From Polytrichum commune (taxonomy: Eukaryota; Streptophyta; Polytrichopsida; Polytrichales; Polytrichaceae): DNA of 64,000 nt. Numbering within the stretch: position 1 is the first letter of the stretch; the number at the start of each line of letters is the position of its first letter. The position numbers were made by a program, and so were the translations under genes. The stretch covers positions 10,383,001-10,447,000 of the forward strand of contig OX485807.1 in assembly GCA_950295325.1 (NCBI GenBank), read 5' to 3'. Under the pieces are notes generated by a model. It was not told the DNA's origin. It saw only the letters and a program-made list of their open reading frames with translations, and did no database searches. Of the stretch, positions 1 to 9,135 are shown one piece after another.

Positions 1-185
1 CGGACATGGTATCTCCCCAAAGGGCTTTGAGGTACCCATACAACAAGGTCCAAGGACCCCCCACCATAGTTGGGTGGACTAAGGTGGTGAGCACCACGCT
101 GGCATGGGGAATAGAACCCACAACCTCCTCATTGGGGGCCATGAACCCTAACCACCAAGCCAAAGCCCGTGGTGCCTTAGACTAT
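1..185 (-). mobile_element. tRNA-derived SINE-like head (partial)
   Basis: Read on the minus strand this segment has an A-box-like stretch (TGGCTTGGTGGTTAG, near 152-166) followed about 35 bases later by a B-box-like stretch (GGTTCTATTCC, near 110-120, one mismatch to GGTTCRANYCC). That is the internal pol III promoter arrangement of tRNA-derived SINEs. The body would continue leftward out of the window, so the 3' tail cannot be seen. It does not fold as a good tRNA, so a functional tRNA gene is unlikely. Confidence 0.45.
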
Positions 186-189
186 GTGT

Positions 190-1636
190 TCGAAATTAGA
201 ACATAATTCTAGCTTCAACATTCAACACAATTGGGAGGGCATATGTGATTACCTCAAGATAATTAAGAATCTTTGAATTATGTGATTTCTTAAATTTTTA
301 CATCTCAACTCCGATTTTGAGACTTCAAACAACAATCTTCAAGGGGAGCAAGCACAATTGAGTATTAAAAAAAATGCTCCGGTCTACTAAAACCATAATT
401 TTTTTGGTCAATCGCCTAAAAGTAGTAGAAAATTGTTGTTTACATGGGATTTTTTTCCCATGGTGCCCTCTATTGTTGTGTTAGGTACTCAAATATAGAA
501 TATCAAGATAAGATCTTCAAAACTTATCGTTAAAAGCATTGCTTGACATGTAATGGCTAAATTTGGTTTTGGACATAGATTATGTGACCTCAAATGTTTT
601 GAAGTTGGATTTTTTTTCATATTCCTTGAACTATTTATAAACTTGACACCATCACACAAGAAATTTTAGAAAACATCAGTCTAATGTAATTTAATAATGT
701 TTTAGACAAATTTTAGACAATTACATGTTCAACATATTTCTACTTGCACACTACGTGCATTGTCTTGTAAAATACGTAGATTTTTCTTGGAATTCGTCTT
801 GTCAATGTAAACTGCTTGGCTTTATGGATCAACGTGTTTTTCAACATTCAAAATCAATATATAATTCTGAATCACTTTCACTTAAACCTAAGCAAGGTAA
901 TGGAGTCATGTACTTGACCGTGCTTATGCCCCATGATCCACAACTGCTAACCAAGTGAGATAGACAAATTCCAATCTCACCCAAAGGCCAAAGGTGTAAG
1001 TGAAGTTGAAGGTGTCCGTTACAGGCGTGAAAGAAGACCTCCTTCCCCACTTCCTTGAGCAACACTCGACTCGAGGTGACGTTAAATGCAAGATCCATGG
1101 CTTGTTCAAGAGGAGATGAGACGATATGGCATCACAACGAAACGCGCCATCAGGTTGTGGCAGTAGTAGTAGTAGTACTACTACTACTACGAAGAGTGCA
1201 AATCATCGTTGAATCCCATTATAGAAGACGGCTGCTGCTGCGTCGCCGGCTGTTGGTGGTAGCTAGTAGTGTAGTAGTCGTCCTTGTTACATCTGAAGCA
1301 AGCATGTTTCATGGTGACAACCGTTGAAGTTAACTAACCGACGGCCGGCCGTACCAAGTGATGAAAGCGGTGGTACTCCGGGGTACACGTCTCGTACTCG
1401 CTTGCCCTTCCTTCTCCATATCACATGGCCTCCCAATAATGCCTGCCAATCATGCCCGATTATGGTGCAATCACAACCACCAAATATAAGTTACATGACG
1501 CTCAACCGGTGTCATATATGCCCTTCCCTTCCCTGCCCTTCCCTGCCCTTTGTCTCATGGACTTACACTCTAGTTCTCATGTTCCTTGAGTTATCATCAC
1601 AGGGGAAGTAAGTAACCTAAGTAGGTAAGTATGGGT
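190..1636. other. intergenic, no gene recognised
   Basis: AT-rich DNA at first, with a less AT-rich patch from about 960 to 1560. Short ORFs occur on both strands but none shows a domain; the one at 1055-1327 is driven by a trinucleotide repeat and is V/L/R low complexity. A CCCTT/CCCTG-rich pyrimidine stretch lies near 1510-1550. Confidence 0.6.
1161..1190. repeat. palindromic GTA/TAC trinucleotide repeat
   Basis: Five AGT/GTA units run directly into five TAC/ACT units, giving a near-perfect palindrome centred near 1176 with no loop. It could form a cruciform or hairpin. Confidence 0.8.
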
Positions 1637-1872
1637 TGATTGAAGCAATGATCGGGGAGAACCGGCCGTTAGTTACAGATGAACCGGTTGAATTTGAGCC
1701 ATAACCGATTGAAGTTCAAGACTACAAGAGAATTACCGATCGTTTTAGAGGAATTTATAGAATATACCCTTATTTAATTAAGGAAAACCGGAGGATGTCA
1801 ACATGAAACCAGTTGGACTTGCAAACATTAGGATCTCAACTAGTTATGCCCAAAAATCTCCCCAATTACTGG
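1637..1872. repeat. dispersed repeat, copy 1 (AACCGGTTGA motif)
   Basis: About 235 bp that align colinearly, with scattered substitutions, to 56165-56406 in the same orientation. Both copies repeat the motif AACCGGTT(G)A several times. No ORF and no clear terminal repeats were found, so the class of element is unknown. In this copy the repeat lies directly left of the truncated TGTGGGAGC-type element. Confidence 0.6.
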
Positions 1873-1971
1873 ATTGAAGGGTTTAGGGCCACCCATCATC
1901 TGGAGAACCCGGATGGTGCCCTGGAACTACAACGACAGAAAGGTCAAGATTCATCCGGAGATTTGTTAATC

Positions 1972-2432
1972 CGGGATAACTGGGCGATCCGTGCCACTTT
2001 CCAGATTGCCCTGCCCAAGGACTGTGAGACCTCTTCAGAAGGTCGGATGGCGTAAGTCCGGCACCTCCCTGATCTCACCCAATCCTAACGACGGCTATCT
2101 CACATGGATGTTACCCAGGCATCCGGAATAATGAGGTTTTCTTCCCACTACACGCCGGAAATGACCTCCGGACCGGAATCCTAACCGTTCCGGTTTTTCT
2201 CCTCCCAACAGACCGATCCGGCTACAACGAACTTAGGCTCTACTAAGTTTGAGATGACTGGGCGATCCGTACCACTTTCCGGATTGCCCCGCCCAAGGGC
2301 CGTGAGACCTCTTCAGAAGGTCGGATGGCATAAGTCCGGCACCTCCCTAATCTTACCCAGTCCTAACGAAGGCTATCTCACATGGACGTTACCCAAACAT
2401 CCAGAATAATGAGGTTTCCTTCCCACTACACT
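1972..2432. repeat. internal direct repeats of the TGTGGGAGC element
   Basis: Two roughly 180-bp units (1972-2153 and 2252-2432) share the pattern CTGGGCGATCC...CCGGATTGCCC...GTGAGACCTCTTCAGAAGG...CATCCGGAATAATGAGG. The same pair occurs in the larger copy at 46760-46942 and 47041-47222, so the duplication predates the separation of the two copies. Confidence 0.8.
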
Positions 2433-2815
2433 CAGAAAGGATCCATAGTACTGCAGTCGGATCCGATCCGGGTTTCCTCTCCTTTGTCCTATCCGTACTT
2501 CCTACTCATTCATTCCCTCTAGAGCTGTAACATTATCCTAACAGCCCGTGCACCAAACAAATCATAATAGATTGAGAACTAGAGCTTTATTGAGTGGGGA
2601 ACGACAAAATACAACAACAGAGAAGATAACACTTCTTCAACTCCTTATTCAGCCTTAAGTAGAGACTGTAATCCCTAACTACGGGTTGCGGCCCAGTTGG
2701 ACGCCCAGAAAACCCTAGCAGCGAGAAATCTAGAAACTCACCCTTCGCGGAATTTCCGGATCTCGATCCACTTTTTGTGCTGACAAAAAATTTGAATTTA
2801 CAGTTTTGCCAAAAT

Positions 2816-3253
2816 TCAAAAGTATCCTAAACCATGTCTGTCTAATTTTGATCTACCTACAGCCGCATGCCTAAGTCTAAATTGAGTGGCACGATGCTTC
2901 TTCGAAGCCGTCCCATCCTTGGAGTGACTCGCGGGCCCACTGATGGCGGAGGAGCCTCCTCCGGGGGTCAAAAGCCGACGGTCTTGCAGCCTCGTAAATA
3001 CCCTCCTCATGTTTGGGGAGGGGGCAATTTCTTCCTCGGAATCGCCTGCAACAGACAGATCCTCTCCTGATCCGTCACCCGATCCGGGCCGCGCTGTTCC
3101 GGGAGCCTTCCTCTCCTTCCGGGAGCTCTGGACGGGTGAAGGGTCACTTCCGGTGGTCTGCTCCCTCTTTCGGCCACAAGAAACTGAAGTCGTCCGGGGA
3201 TCCCTAGCTGACATCACGTGTGAGGGTGGGGGCGCCCACTGCTCCACTATCAT
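2816..3253 (-). CDS. conserved ORF of the TGTGGGAGC element (unknown function)
   Basis: A 145-residue hydrophilic protein, rich in S, R, G and P, with no domain I recognise. It matches the 123-residue ORF at 47678-48049 over nearly its whole length, including the shared blocks APPPSH, SARDPRTTSVSCG, EEEIAPSPNMRRVFTR and LLTPGGGSSA. Differences are mostly single substitutions and both frames stay open, which suggests the frame was protein coding when the copies diverged. The C-terminal 22 residues extend beyond the other copy because its stop is shifted. In this copy the coding region upstream has been deleted, so it is probably not expressed as it once was. It may be the 3' exon or second ORF of a transposon gag-like gene. 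Confidence 0.45.
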   Translation of the reverse strand: MIVEQWAPPPSHVMSARDPRTTSVSCGRKREQTTGSDPSPVQSSRKERKAPGTARPGSGDGSGEDLSVAGDSEEEIAPSPNMRRVFTRLQDRRLLTPGGGSSAISGPASHSKDGTASKKHRATQFRLRHAAVGRSKLDRHGLGYF

Positions 3254-3456
3254 CTTCCTCTCGCGCTTCCGGAATTTTGCTACGTGGCCTCAAACCCTCA
3301 ACAATACCCGGATTCTCTCCTCCGGAATTCTACCCGCTAATCACTACGGAATCCCAACAAACCAACTGCTGGTGACTCGAAAAAACAACTCACCACTCGT
3401 TCTCTCAACAATGCCGCTCGCGCAAATGGCTCGGAGAAGAGGAAAAATTCTCTTAA

Positions 3457-3459
<3 letters not shown>

Positions 3460-3498
<39 letters not shown>
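3460..3498. repeat. (CT)n microsatellite
   Basis: About 18 uninterrupted CT units in the right part of the truncated element. The equivalent place in the other copy (near 49965) has only a short interrupted CT-rich tract, so the expansion is private to this copy. Confidence 0.9.
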
Positions 3499-3500
<2 letters not shown>

Positions 3501-3802
3501 CTAACGGGTATGGTTCCGTAACCGTTCCCCCGCAACCATTCGGAGTGTGTTGTAACCGTCTCCTGGTCCGGACGCTCCGGACCGGACCGTTCCTAAACGG
3601 TCTTCCCCGGTTAATTTCCGGTCCGGCCAAAGTATCCGTTCTAACCATTTTAACGCGTAAGGCGGATGCCTAGAACCTTATTTCTTAAAACAACTAACCT
3701 ACCCTAGGAAACCCTACTTTAATAACAATCTCAGGATATTATCCGGGTATTAATCCGGTTCGGAAGCCAATCCGGACTTCCTTGGATTTTTGGGCTCCCA
3801 CA

Positions 3803-4103
3803 GTTTTCAAAAACCACCTCTTGGAGGTAGGCCTGACACAAAACCACCGGGAGACCATGGCACTCCGAATGCTCACCACCGTTGATTTATTCTATTTTAG
3901 CATGCATGAGGACCCGCGTGAATAGACATTCATCGAAATAGCATTTGGTTTAGGGTTCGGTCATGTATGACTTCACACTACGCTGGAGGATCTGTGACCA
4001 TACAACATGATTTTGGAGGTGTCTTGGGAAGGCCTTTGGACACTTTCTTTTGGGCTCTCACAATTTCATGGTCACGGCCCTTGGCTCGTGTGTGAGGTGG
4101 CCC
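3803..4103. mobile_element. right-half fragment of GGGCCAC-type MITE
   Basis: Aligns with the right half of 25114-25612 (shared blocks: CTTGGAGGTAGGC, GACACTTTCTTTTGGGCTCT, TTGGCTC.TGTGTGA.GTGGCCC). It ends at the same GTGGCCC terminus at 4103. Its left half is missing where the TGTGGGAGC element now abuts, consistent with that element having inserted into the MITE. Confidence 0.65.
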
Positions 4104-5754
4104 TTACATGAGGGTCCAAGACTTAAGAAACTCCAAAATTGGGCTATCTTATTGGTCAGGAGCAAAATTTTGTACCCAAGGACTAGGGTTTGTGTCCAAG
4201 GTATAAGATATAGAAGTGTTTTTAATGTAGCATTGTTTTTTGTCACATCATGGCAATTCCCACTCAAAAAAATACTCATAGTTTGGAATTCAAGCTTGGG
4301 TCCAATTTTAAATATGAAAGTAACGTCCATCAAGGGGTGTTTCAGAGCAAAAGATTCTTAGACTCAGACACTAACTTAGACCGAGTGCTTTCATGTGGAT
4401 TTGTGGTATGATGTATAATGTATGTTTATTTAAAATTATTGCACAAATCAAGACATATTATTTGGCATTAGTAAACTTAGAGTGACTTTCAGTTAAAGAA
4501 TAAGATTTTAGAATTATCTGTACAATTACAACTGTAACTACGTTTAGGGTGACAACTATGGACATTAACTTAGACAAAGTGCTTCCATGTGGATTTGTGG
4601 GGCCAACACGTGAGGGAGTATGTTTGTCTTGTCATCAAAAATGTAAGGTGGAGTGTGGTCATTCTCACAACTACTCATTTTCAATGTTGCATGATTGGGG
4701 AATTGAAAAATGAAATCTTCTCCAAATATATGACATTTTGAGCAACGTTTAGATAATCCAAAAAAATTTCAACTTGAAATTTATAATACAATAAAGTTCA
4801 AAACTTGTGGGTCGGCACCCAACATGTTATAGTATACAAGGTGTGTATGAGTCATTTTCCCATGCCGAAATCAATGTCGATTTTGTTTCTTCTTGACTAG
4901 AGACAATCCGTCAACTCCACCTCCTTTACCAAGATGCACACTTCCATGCGCAAAGGGGAAATTGGGAGGTGGGGTCAAAGTCTCAAAATTTTGTCATATG
5001 GTGGTTTTTGCCAACTTTACAAGCACATGGGTGATGGATGGATGGATGGATAACGGTTCTCATAACCAACCTAGATGTATTGAACTAGTCTGCCCATTTT
5101 TATATGATTTTCTAAGCTCATCGCATTGAATGGTTCAAGAAGAGCAAATGACACCCATTGATACGCATGCCTCCTTGACAACACAAACACTTTATTATTC
5201 ATTATAATAAAAAAATTATTCCACGTATTATTATTTTTGTACTAAAATTATGAATTTCTTTAATGCACACACGTTCACAATAGCCTGGAGACAAGACCTC
5301 CGCATATACTCGGCTCCAGCTTGCTGCTGACGGGCAATGACAGGTGACGGGTACTGACGGGCTGACTATGACAGTACACGCTGCAAAACAGCAGAGTCCG
5401 AGACCCAACTGTGTGGCCATTTACTTTGATTCTTAGAGCACTAGAGTAAGACTGGGCACCTAGGATTAGTGGTGGTTATAATTAGGTGTAGGGCATATTA
5501 ATGATCTAGTGTAAGCCTAACTGTATTGTTGGGTAAACAAAAAGCCATTGGGATAGTGCTTAAGGTAGTTTAGTGATTCACTGTTTAGGTTCGTACTGGA
5601 CGTAGGCGAGGGGGAATGATTATGATGATGAAACTAATGAGTATTTCTAAATACTCAGACCTTGTGCCAGGGGAATAAAAATCTTGTGTGTTATATTCAA
5701 ATTGTGGAGCATTGAGAGTTGATCCTAAGGACTGAGGGAGCTTACACAAGTACA
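4104..5754. other. intergenic, no gene recognised
   Basis: AT-rich sequence with scattered short ORFs and no recognisable domain. A less AT-rich stretch at about 5280-5420 has no conserved features I can name. Confidence 0.6.
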
Positions 5755-5814
5755 TGTGAGCCATGGGCTCTCACCCGGATTATGACGCATAAGGGTGGGG
5801 GTTTATGGCTGACA
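5755..5814 (-). mobile_element. terminal fragment of a gypsy-type LTR
   Basis: The segment TGTGAGCC...CACCCGGATTATGACGCATAAGGGTGGGGGTTT...CTGACA matches the last 60 bp of the solo LTR at 51000-52477 and, reverse-complemented, the first 60 bp of the LTR at 6158. The rest of this LTR cannot be traced to its other terminus; upstream sequence to about 5420 may be diverged LTR interior. Confidence 0.6.
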
Positions 5815-6152
5815 CTCTAGATTGCCATACCTTGGGTTGATCTGTTAAATGGTCATTTGATCTTTGATGCAATTTGAAGTTTAAATTATTACATTAGGAT
5901 ATTAAAAAAATCAAGAAACATTTGTTAACGTATTTCTTTTACTTTGAATTTCCCAAAGATTTAATCTAAGTTCCTTCCTCAAAATTCATGCCTGTCAATA
6001 TTTCCTAGCAAACCTACATGCCTAGATTTAAATCAACCAAAGCCTTCCCCAACGCCAAAATGGAGATAGGTTTTCTAGGCATGACAAAACACCAGGGAAA
6101 CAATCGGGAAAGACTTAAAATGTGATTCATATAACATCCAGGTGTTAAAGAT

Positions 6153-6157
6153 AAGTT
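6153..6157. repeat. target site duplication AAGTT (left)
   Basis: AAGTT directly precedes the left LTR and is repeated exactly at 17036-17040 directly after the right LTR. This is the 5-bp duplication expected of Ty3/gypsy integration. Confidence 0.9.
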
Positions 6158-7988
6158 TGTGAGGCCAAACCCCCCACCCTTAAGCGTCCGTAGTCCGAGT
6201 AGTGGGTTTGGGCTCACATTCCTCCGCGGTATTGGATTTGGACTTGGATGAGTCCATAGTGCAAGGTTCACCCTTCAAGTGGTCTTGGATTTAACTTTGG
6301 TCTTTGCTTCCTTTGTCTTGCCATCGCGAGAGTGCTCCACATTCTCCATTAATTTGTGCACGTGGTTTATTTTTAAAGAGAGGATGCAAGTGTAAAAAAA
6401 AAACACTATTCTCTATAGTCAATCTCAAATACATTTACTTGTGAAAGCCACACATAACACTAACTAGCATAATGTAACTAACTACTTGTCTATGAGCTAA
6501 TTAGGTAGGCTATCTACTAAGCTCCTTCATGAACCCATCTCTTTACTTTCTAATTACATAAACCTAGCTCCTTCATAAACCCAGCTCCTTCATAAACCCA
6601 GCTTCTTAGCTTCTAACTAAACAAACCCAGCTCCTTCATAAACCCAGCTCCTTCATGAACCCAGCTTCTTAGCTTCTAACTAAACAAACCCAGGTCCTTC
6701 ATAAACCCAGCTCTTTACTTTCTAACTAAACAAACCCAGCTCCTTCATAAACCCAGCTCCTTCATAAACCCACAACTTTGTACTTGTAATCCCCAACTAC
6801 CTTACTAATTATTCAAGCCCTTAACTAATCTTCCTACCTAATTTCCCTAATTCTACTAACAACCCCTTTCTAATCACACAATTCTTCTCTAATCCTAAAA
6901 TCCTAAAATCCTAGAGAGGAGAGGGGGAGAGAGAATTTCCTAACTTCACTAAGACTAACTAATCCACACAAGTATATTTTTGCACTCATCACAACATCAA
7001 GTGCTCAACTCTTAAACATGGAACTTGCAACCACGTGTATTCAAAACATGAACTTAAAGTACCACAAATTGGAATCATGAATTAACTTTAAAATCCTTCA
7101 CGTCAACACTAATTCTACCAAGAGGTCAAGCCCTCTTCACGGCTAACAAGCCTTGGCTCTCAAACTAAAAACTAAGCACACACATGTGCTCCAATATGGC
7201 TTCCCACACCCACACTTATAACTCGTGGGGTGCCTTGGAGCACAAAGGAAAGAGAGGATGAGTGAGGGAAGAATGAGGGATTATATAGTAAGCTTGAGGG
7301 GGTGAGCACCCTCAAGGCTCACGATAAGCCCTTGAGATTTCCTCCTACTTAGTAGGCGCCAATCCTATCTTCTAAGCCTTCCTCCCTCAAATGATCAACA
7401 AGGATCCTAATTCGAACATTTAACTAGCCTTGGCTTTCTACCTACCACACTTTACCAAACTTGGGATGCTTCAACCCAAACTTAGCCTCCTTCGCTTTCC
7501 GCCGCCATAACTTTCTCCCCTTACTTTCCCAAATCGTCGCTCACCACTTAATTCAAACCACGATGCTTAACTCGTGATTTGATTGGTGCTTTGAGAATTT
7601 GCTTATCCTCCACCTTGCATTCTTCCTTGGGCCTTCCCCATTAAGTGGCCATGATGAGGTGGTCCACTTGTGCGCTCCATGTGATCCTCCATTCATCCCA
7701 ATTCGAATGCACTTGCCTCTTGAGTCACTTTGGTTGTCTCCATCCATTTGTACTAGCCTACTCACTAACTACTCAATCCAAGTTCTCCTTACCTATCCTC
7801 ATTCACTCAAATTCTTCCGAAGGTAAAAACACAATAACAACTCACATCCTAGCCTCTTACAACATGGTACTTCTAAGACTAACATTTCACTCTTTTTATA
7901 TTTTTGTGAAGTAACATGCTACTTCAAAGTGCATCAACTAACGTTTCAAGGGTCTAAGACTAAATGTGGGCACCCTTTTGGGCTCACA
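6158..7988 (-). repeat. 3' LTR (left LTR) of the gypsy element
   Basis: 1831 bp, TGTGAG...CTCACA on the plus strand. The first 340 bp and the last 1050 bp are almost identical to 15199-17035 (I see about seven substitutions in the last 1050 bp). The block between about 6640 and 6905 differs sharply from its partner. Confidence 0.93.
6522..6780. repeat. minisatellite-like array in left LTR
   Basis: Repeated AGCTCCTTCATAAACCC units with interspersed CTTCTAACTAAACAAACCC. Unit number and order differ from the array in the right LTR (15564-15790). Confidence 0.85.
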
Positions 7989-8049
7989 TAATTGGCGACC
8001 ATCGGGGGATGAATCCAAACATCTCTTGCTCCAAGGGTAAGTTGCCTAG

Positions 8050-9135
8050 TCAAGCTCGGTACTCCTTACATCTACTTCCCGATGTACGGGTAGGAAAGAG
8101 CTCACCATTCAACGTTTCCAATTGAATTGAATTATTAGGAAAGACCTCATAGACAAGGTAAGGTCCTAACCATACCGCATTGAATTTCGCCGGAAATTCA
8201 AGCTTTCGTGCGTCTTGAATCATGACCATCATTCCCGGTGTTAGGGCCCTTCTCTTATGTCGTTTGTCGAAAGTAATCTTTCTCCTTCTTTGGATTGCCT
8301 CAATATGTTGAGCCGCCATTCTCCTCCCTTCGTCAAGTACTTCCAAATCGGTTAGTCGATTTCGTAAGGATTGACTTTCGGTAAGTCTCGTACTCACGGC
8401 CACCCTAAGTGACTCGACTTCATATTCGATTGGTAGTGTCGCTTCAAGACCATAGACTAAGGAAAATGGTGTAGCACGCGTAGTTACCTTATAGGTTGTA
8501 CGGTATGCCCAAAGTGCCGCCGTTAGTTTCGTATCCCAATCCCGCTTCGAGTCTATAACCGTCTTGCGTAGTATACTCACCAAAATTCCGTTAACCCTTT
8601 CCGTTTGTCCATTGGTTTGTGGGTGGTAGGGAGTAGTCTTCCGGTGATCAATTTTAAATTTCTCTGTCATCTCTCGAATCAAGTCATTCAAAAAGTGAGT
8701 ACCCCTATCGCTTACTAGGATCTTCGGCACCCCGAACCGCGAAATTATGTTTTCGTACATAAATGTTGCCGCGTGTTCCGCCGTGTCGGTCTTCACCGCT
8801 TTGGCTTCCGCCCACTTGGTGAGGTACTCGGTTGCCACCACAATATATTTCATTCCTTTTGAAGATTGGGGATGGACCTCATCCACATAGTCGATGCCCC
8901 ATTTTTCGAAAGGAATTAAGGGTAATGATACATGTAAAGGCATCTCCATTCTAAGGTCGTCTCGGGCATACCGTTGGCAAGCGTCGCATTTCCTTACATA
9001 GTCATGGGCGTCCTTAAATAGTGTAGGCCAAAAGTAGCCCGCTCTAAGTATTTTTTGCCCGGTGAGTTGACCCGAGAAGTGACCGCCGCAAGCGCTATCG
9101 TGGCAAGCGATTAAAATCGCTTCAACCTCCGTTTT
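8050..9135 (-). CDS. pol: integrase domain of gypsy polyprotein (downstream of nonsense codon)
   Basis: Integrase inserts the cDNA into the host genome. The frame continues directly from gag-pol: between the TAA at 9136-9138 and the ATG at 8949 there are 62 open codons that contain the HHCC zinc finger (CHDSACGGHF, then KCDAC). From the ATG, the 299-residue part has the catalytic triad D20 (GIDYV), D81 (VSDRGTHF) and E117 (NGQTERVNG), with the D-E spacing of exactly 35 typical of retroviral-type integrases. The C-terminal region ends with FPTRTSGSRCKEYRA and has no chromodomain. The most sensible reading is one polyprotein interrupted by one nonsense mutation; suppression of that stop cannot be excluded. 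Residues needed for catalysis are intact. Confidence 0.93.
   Translation of the reverse strand, partial: KTEVEAILIACHDSACGGHFSGQLTGQKILRAGYFWPTLFKDAHDYVRKCDACQRYARDDLRMEMPLHVSLPLIPFEKWGIDYVDEVHPQSSKGMKYIVVATEYLTKWAEAKAVKTDTAEHAATFMYENIISRFGVPKILVSDRGTHFLNDLIREMTEKFKIDHRKTTPYHPQTNGQTERVNGILVSILRKTVIDSKRDWDTKLTAALWAYRTTYKVTTRATPFSLVYGLEATLPIEYEVESLRVAVSTRLTESQSLRNRLTDLEVLDEGRRMAAQHIEAIQRRRKITFDKRHKRRALTPGMMVMIQDARKLEFPAKFNAVWLGPYLVYEVFPNNSIQLETLNGELFPTRTSGSRCKEYRA

Larger units (their letters stand above)
1895..3802 (-). mobile_element. truncated copy of TGTGGGAGC...GCTCCCACA element
   Basis: Homologous over its length to 46690-50344 and ends in the same GGGCTCCCACA terminus at 3802. Relative to the 46312-50344 copy it lacks about the first 380 bp and an internal block equivalent to roughly 48050-49745; the deletion joint falls in a short shared TATCAT/TCTCAT context near 3248-3256. 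It keeps the two internal direct repeats (1972-2153 and 2252-2432), the minus-strand polyadenylation-like signal (2586-2591) and one conserved ORF (2816-3253). A right target duplication would be GTTTT (3803-3807); the left partner is gone with the left end. Confidence 0.7.

Noticed and set aside
1055-1327. 90-residue plus-strand ORF
   Set aside because: V/L/R low complexity produced by the GTA/TAC repeat; no domain.
7599-7914. ORFs repeated in both LTRs (also 16646-16961)
   Set aside because: They recur only because the LTRs are duplicates; no domain.
7989-8010. plus-strand primer binding site implying a plus-oriented element
   Set aside because: gag, RT and integrase all lie on the minus strand, so the working PBS must be at 15181-15198; kept as a finding, not as a feature.
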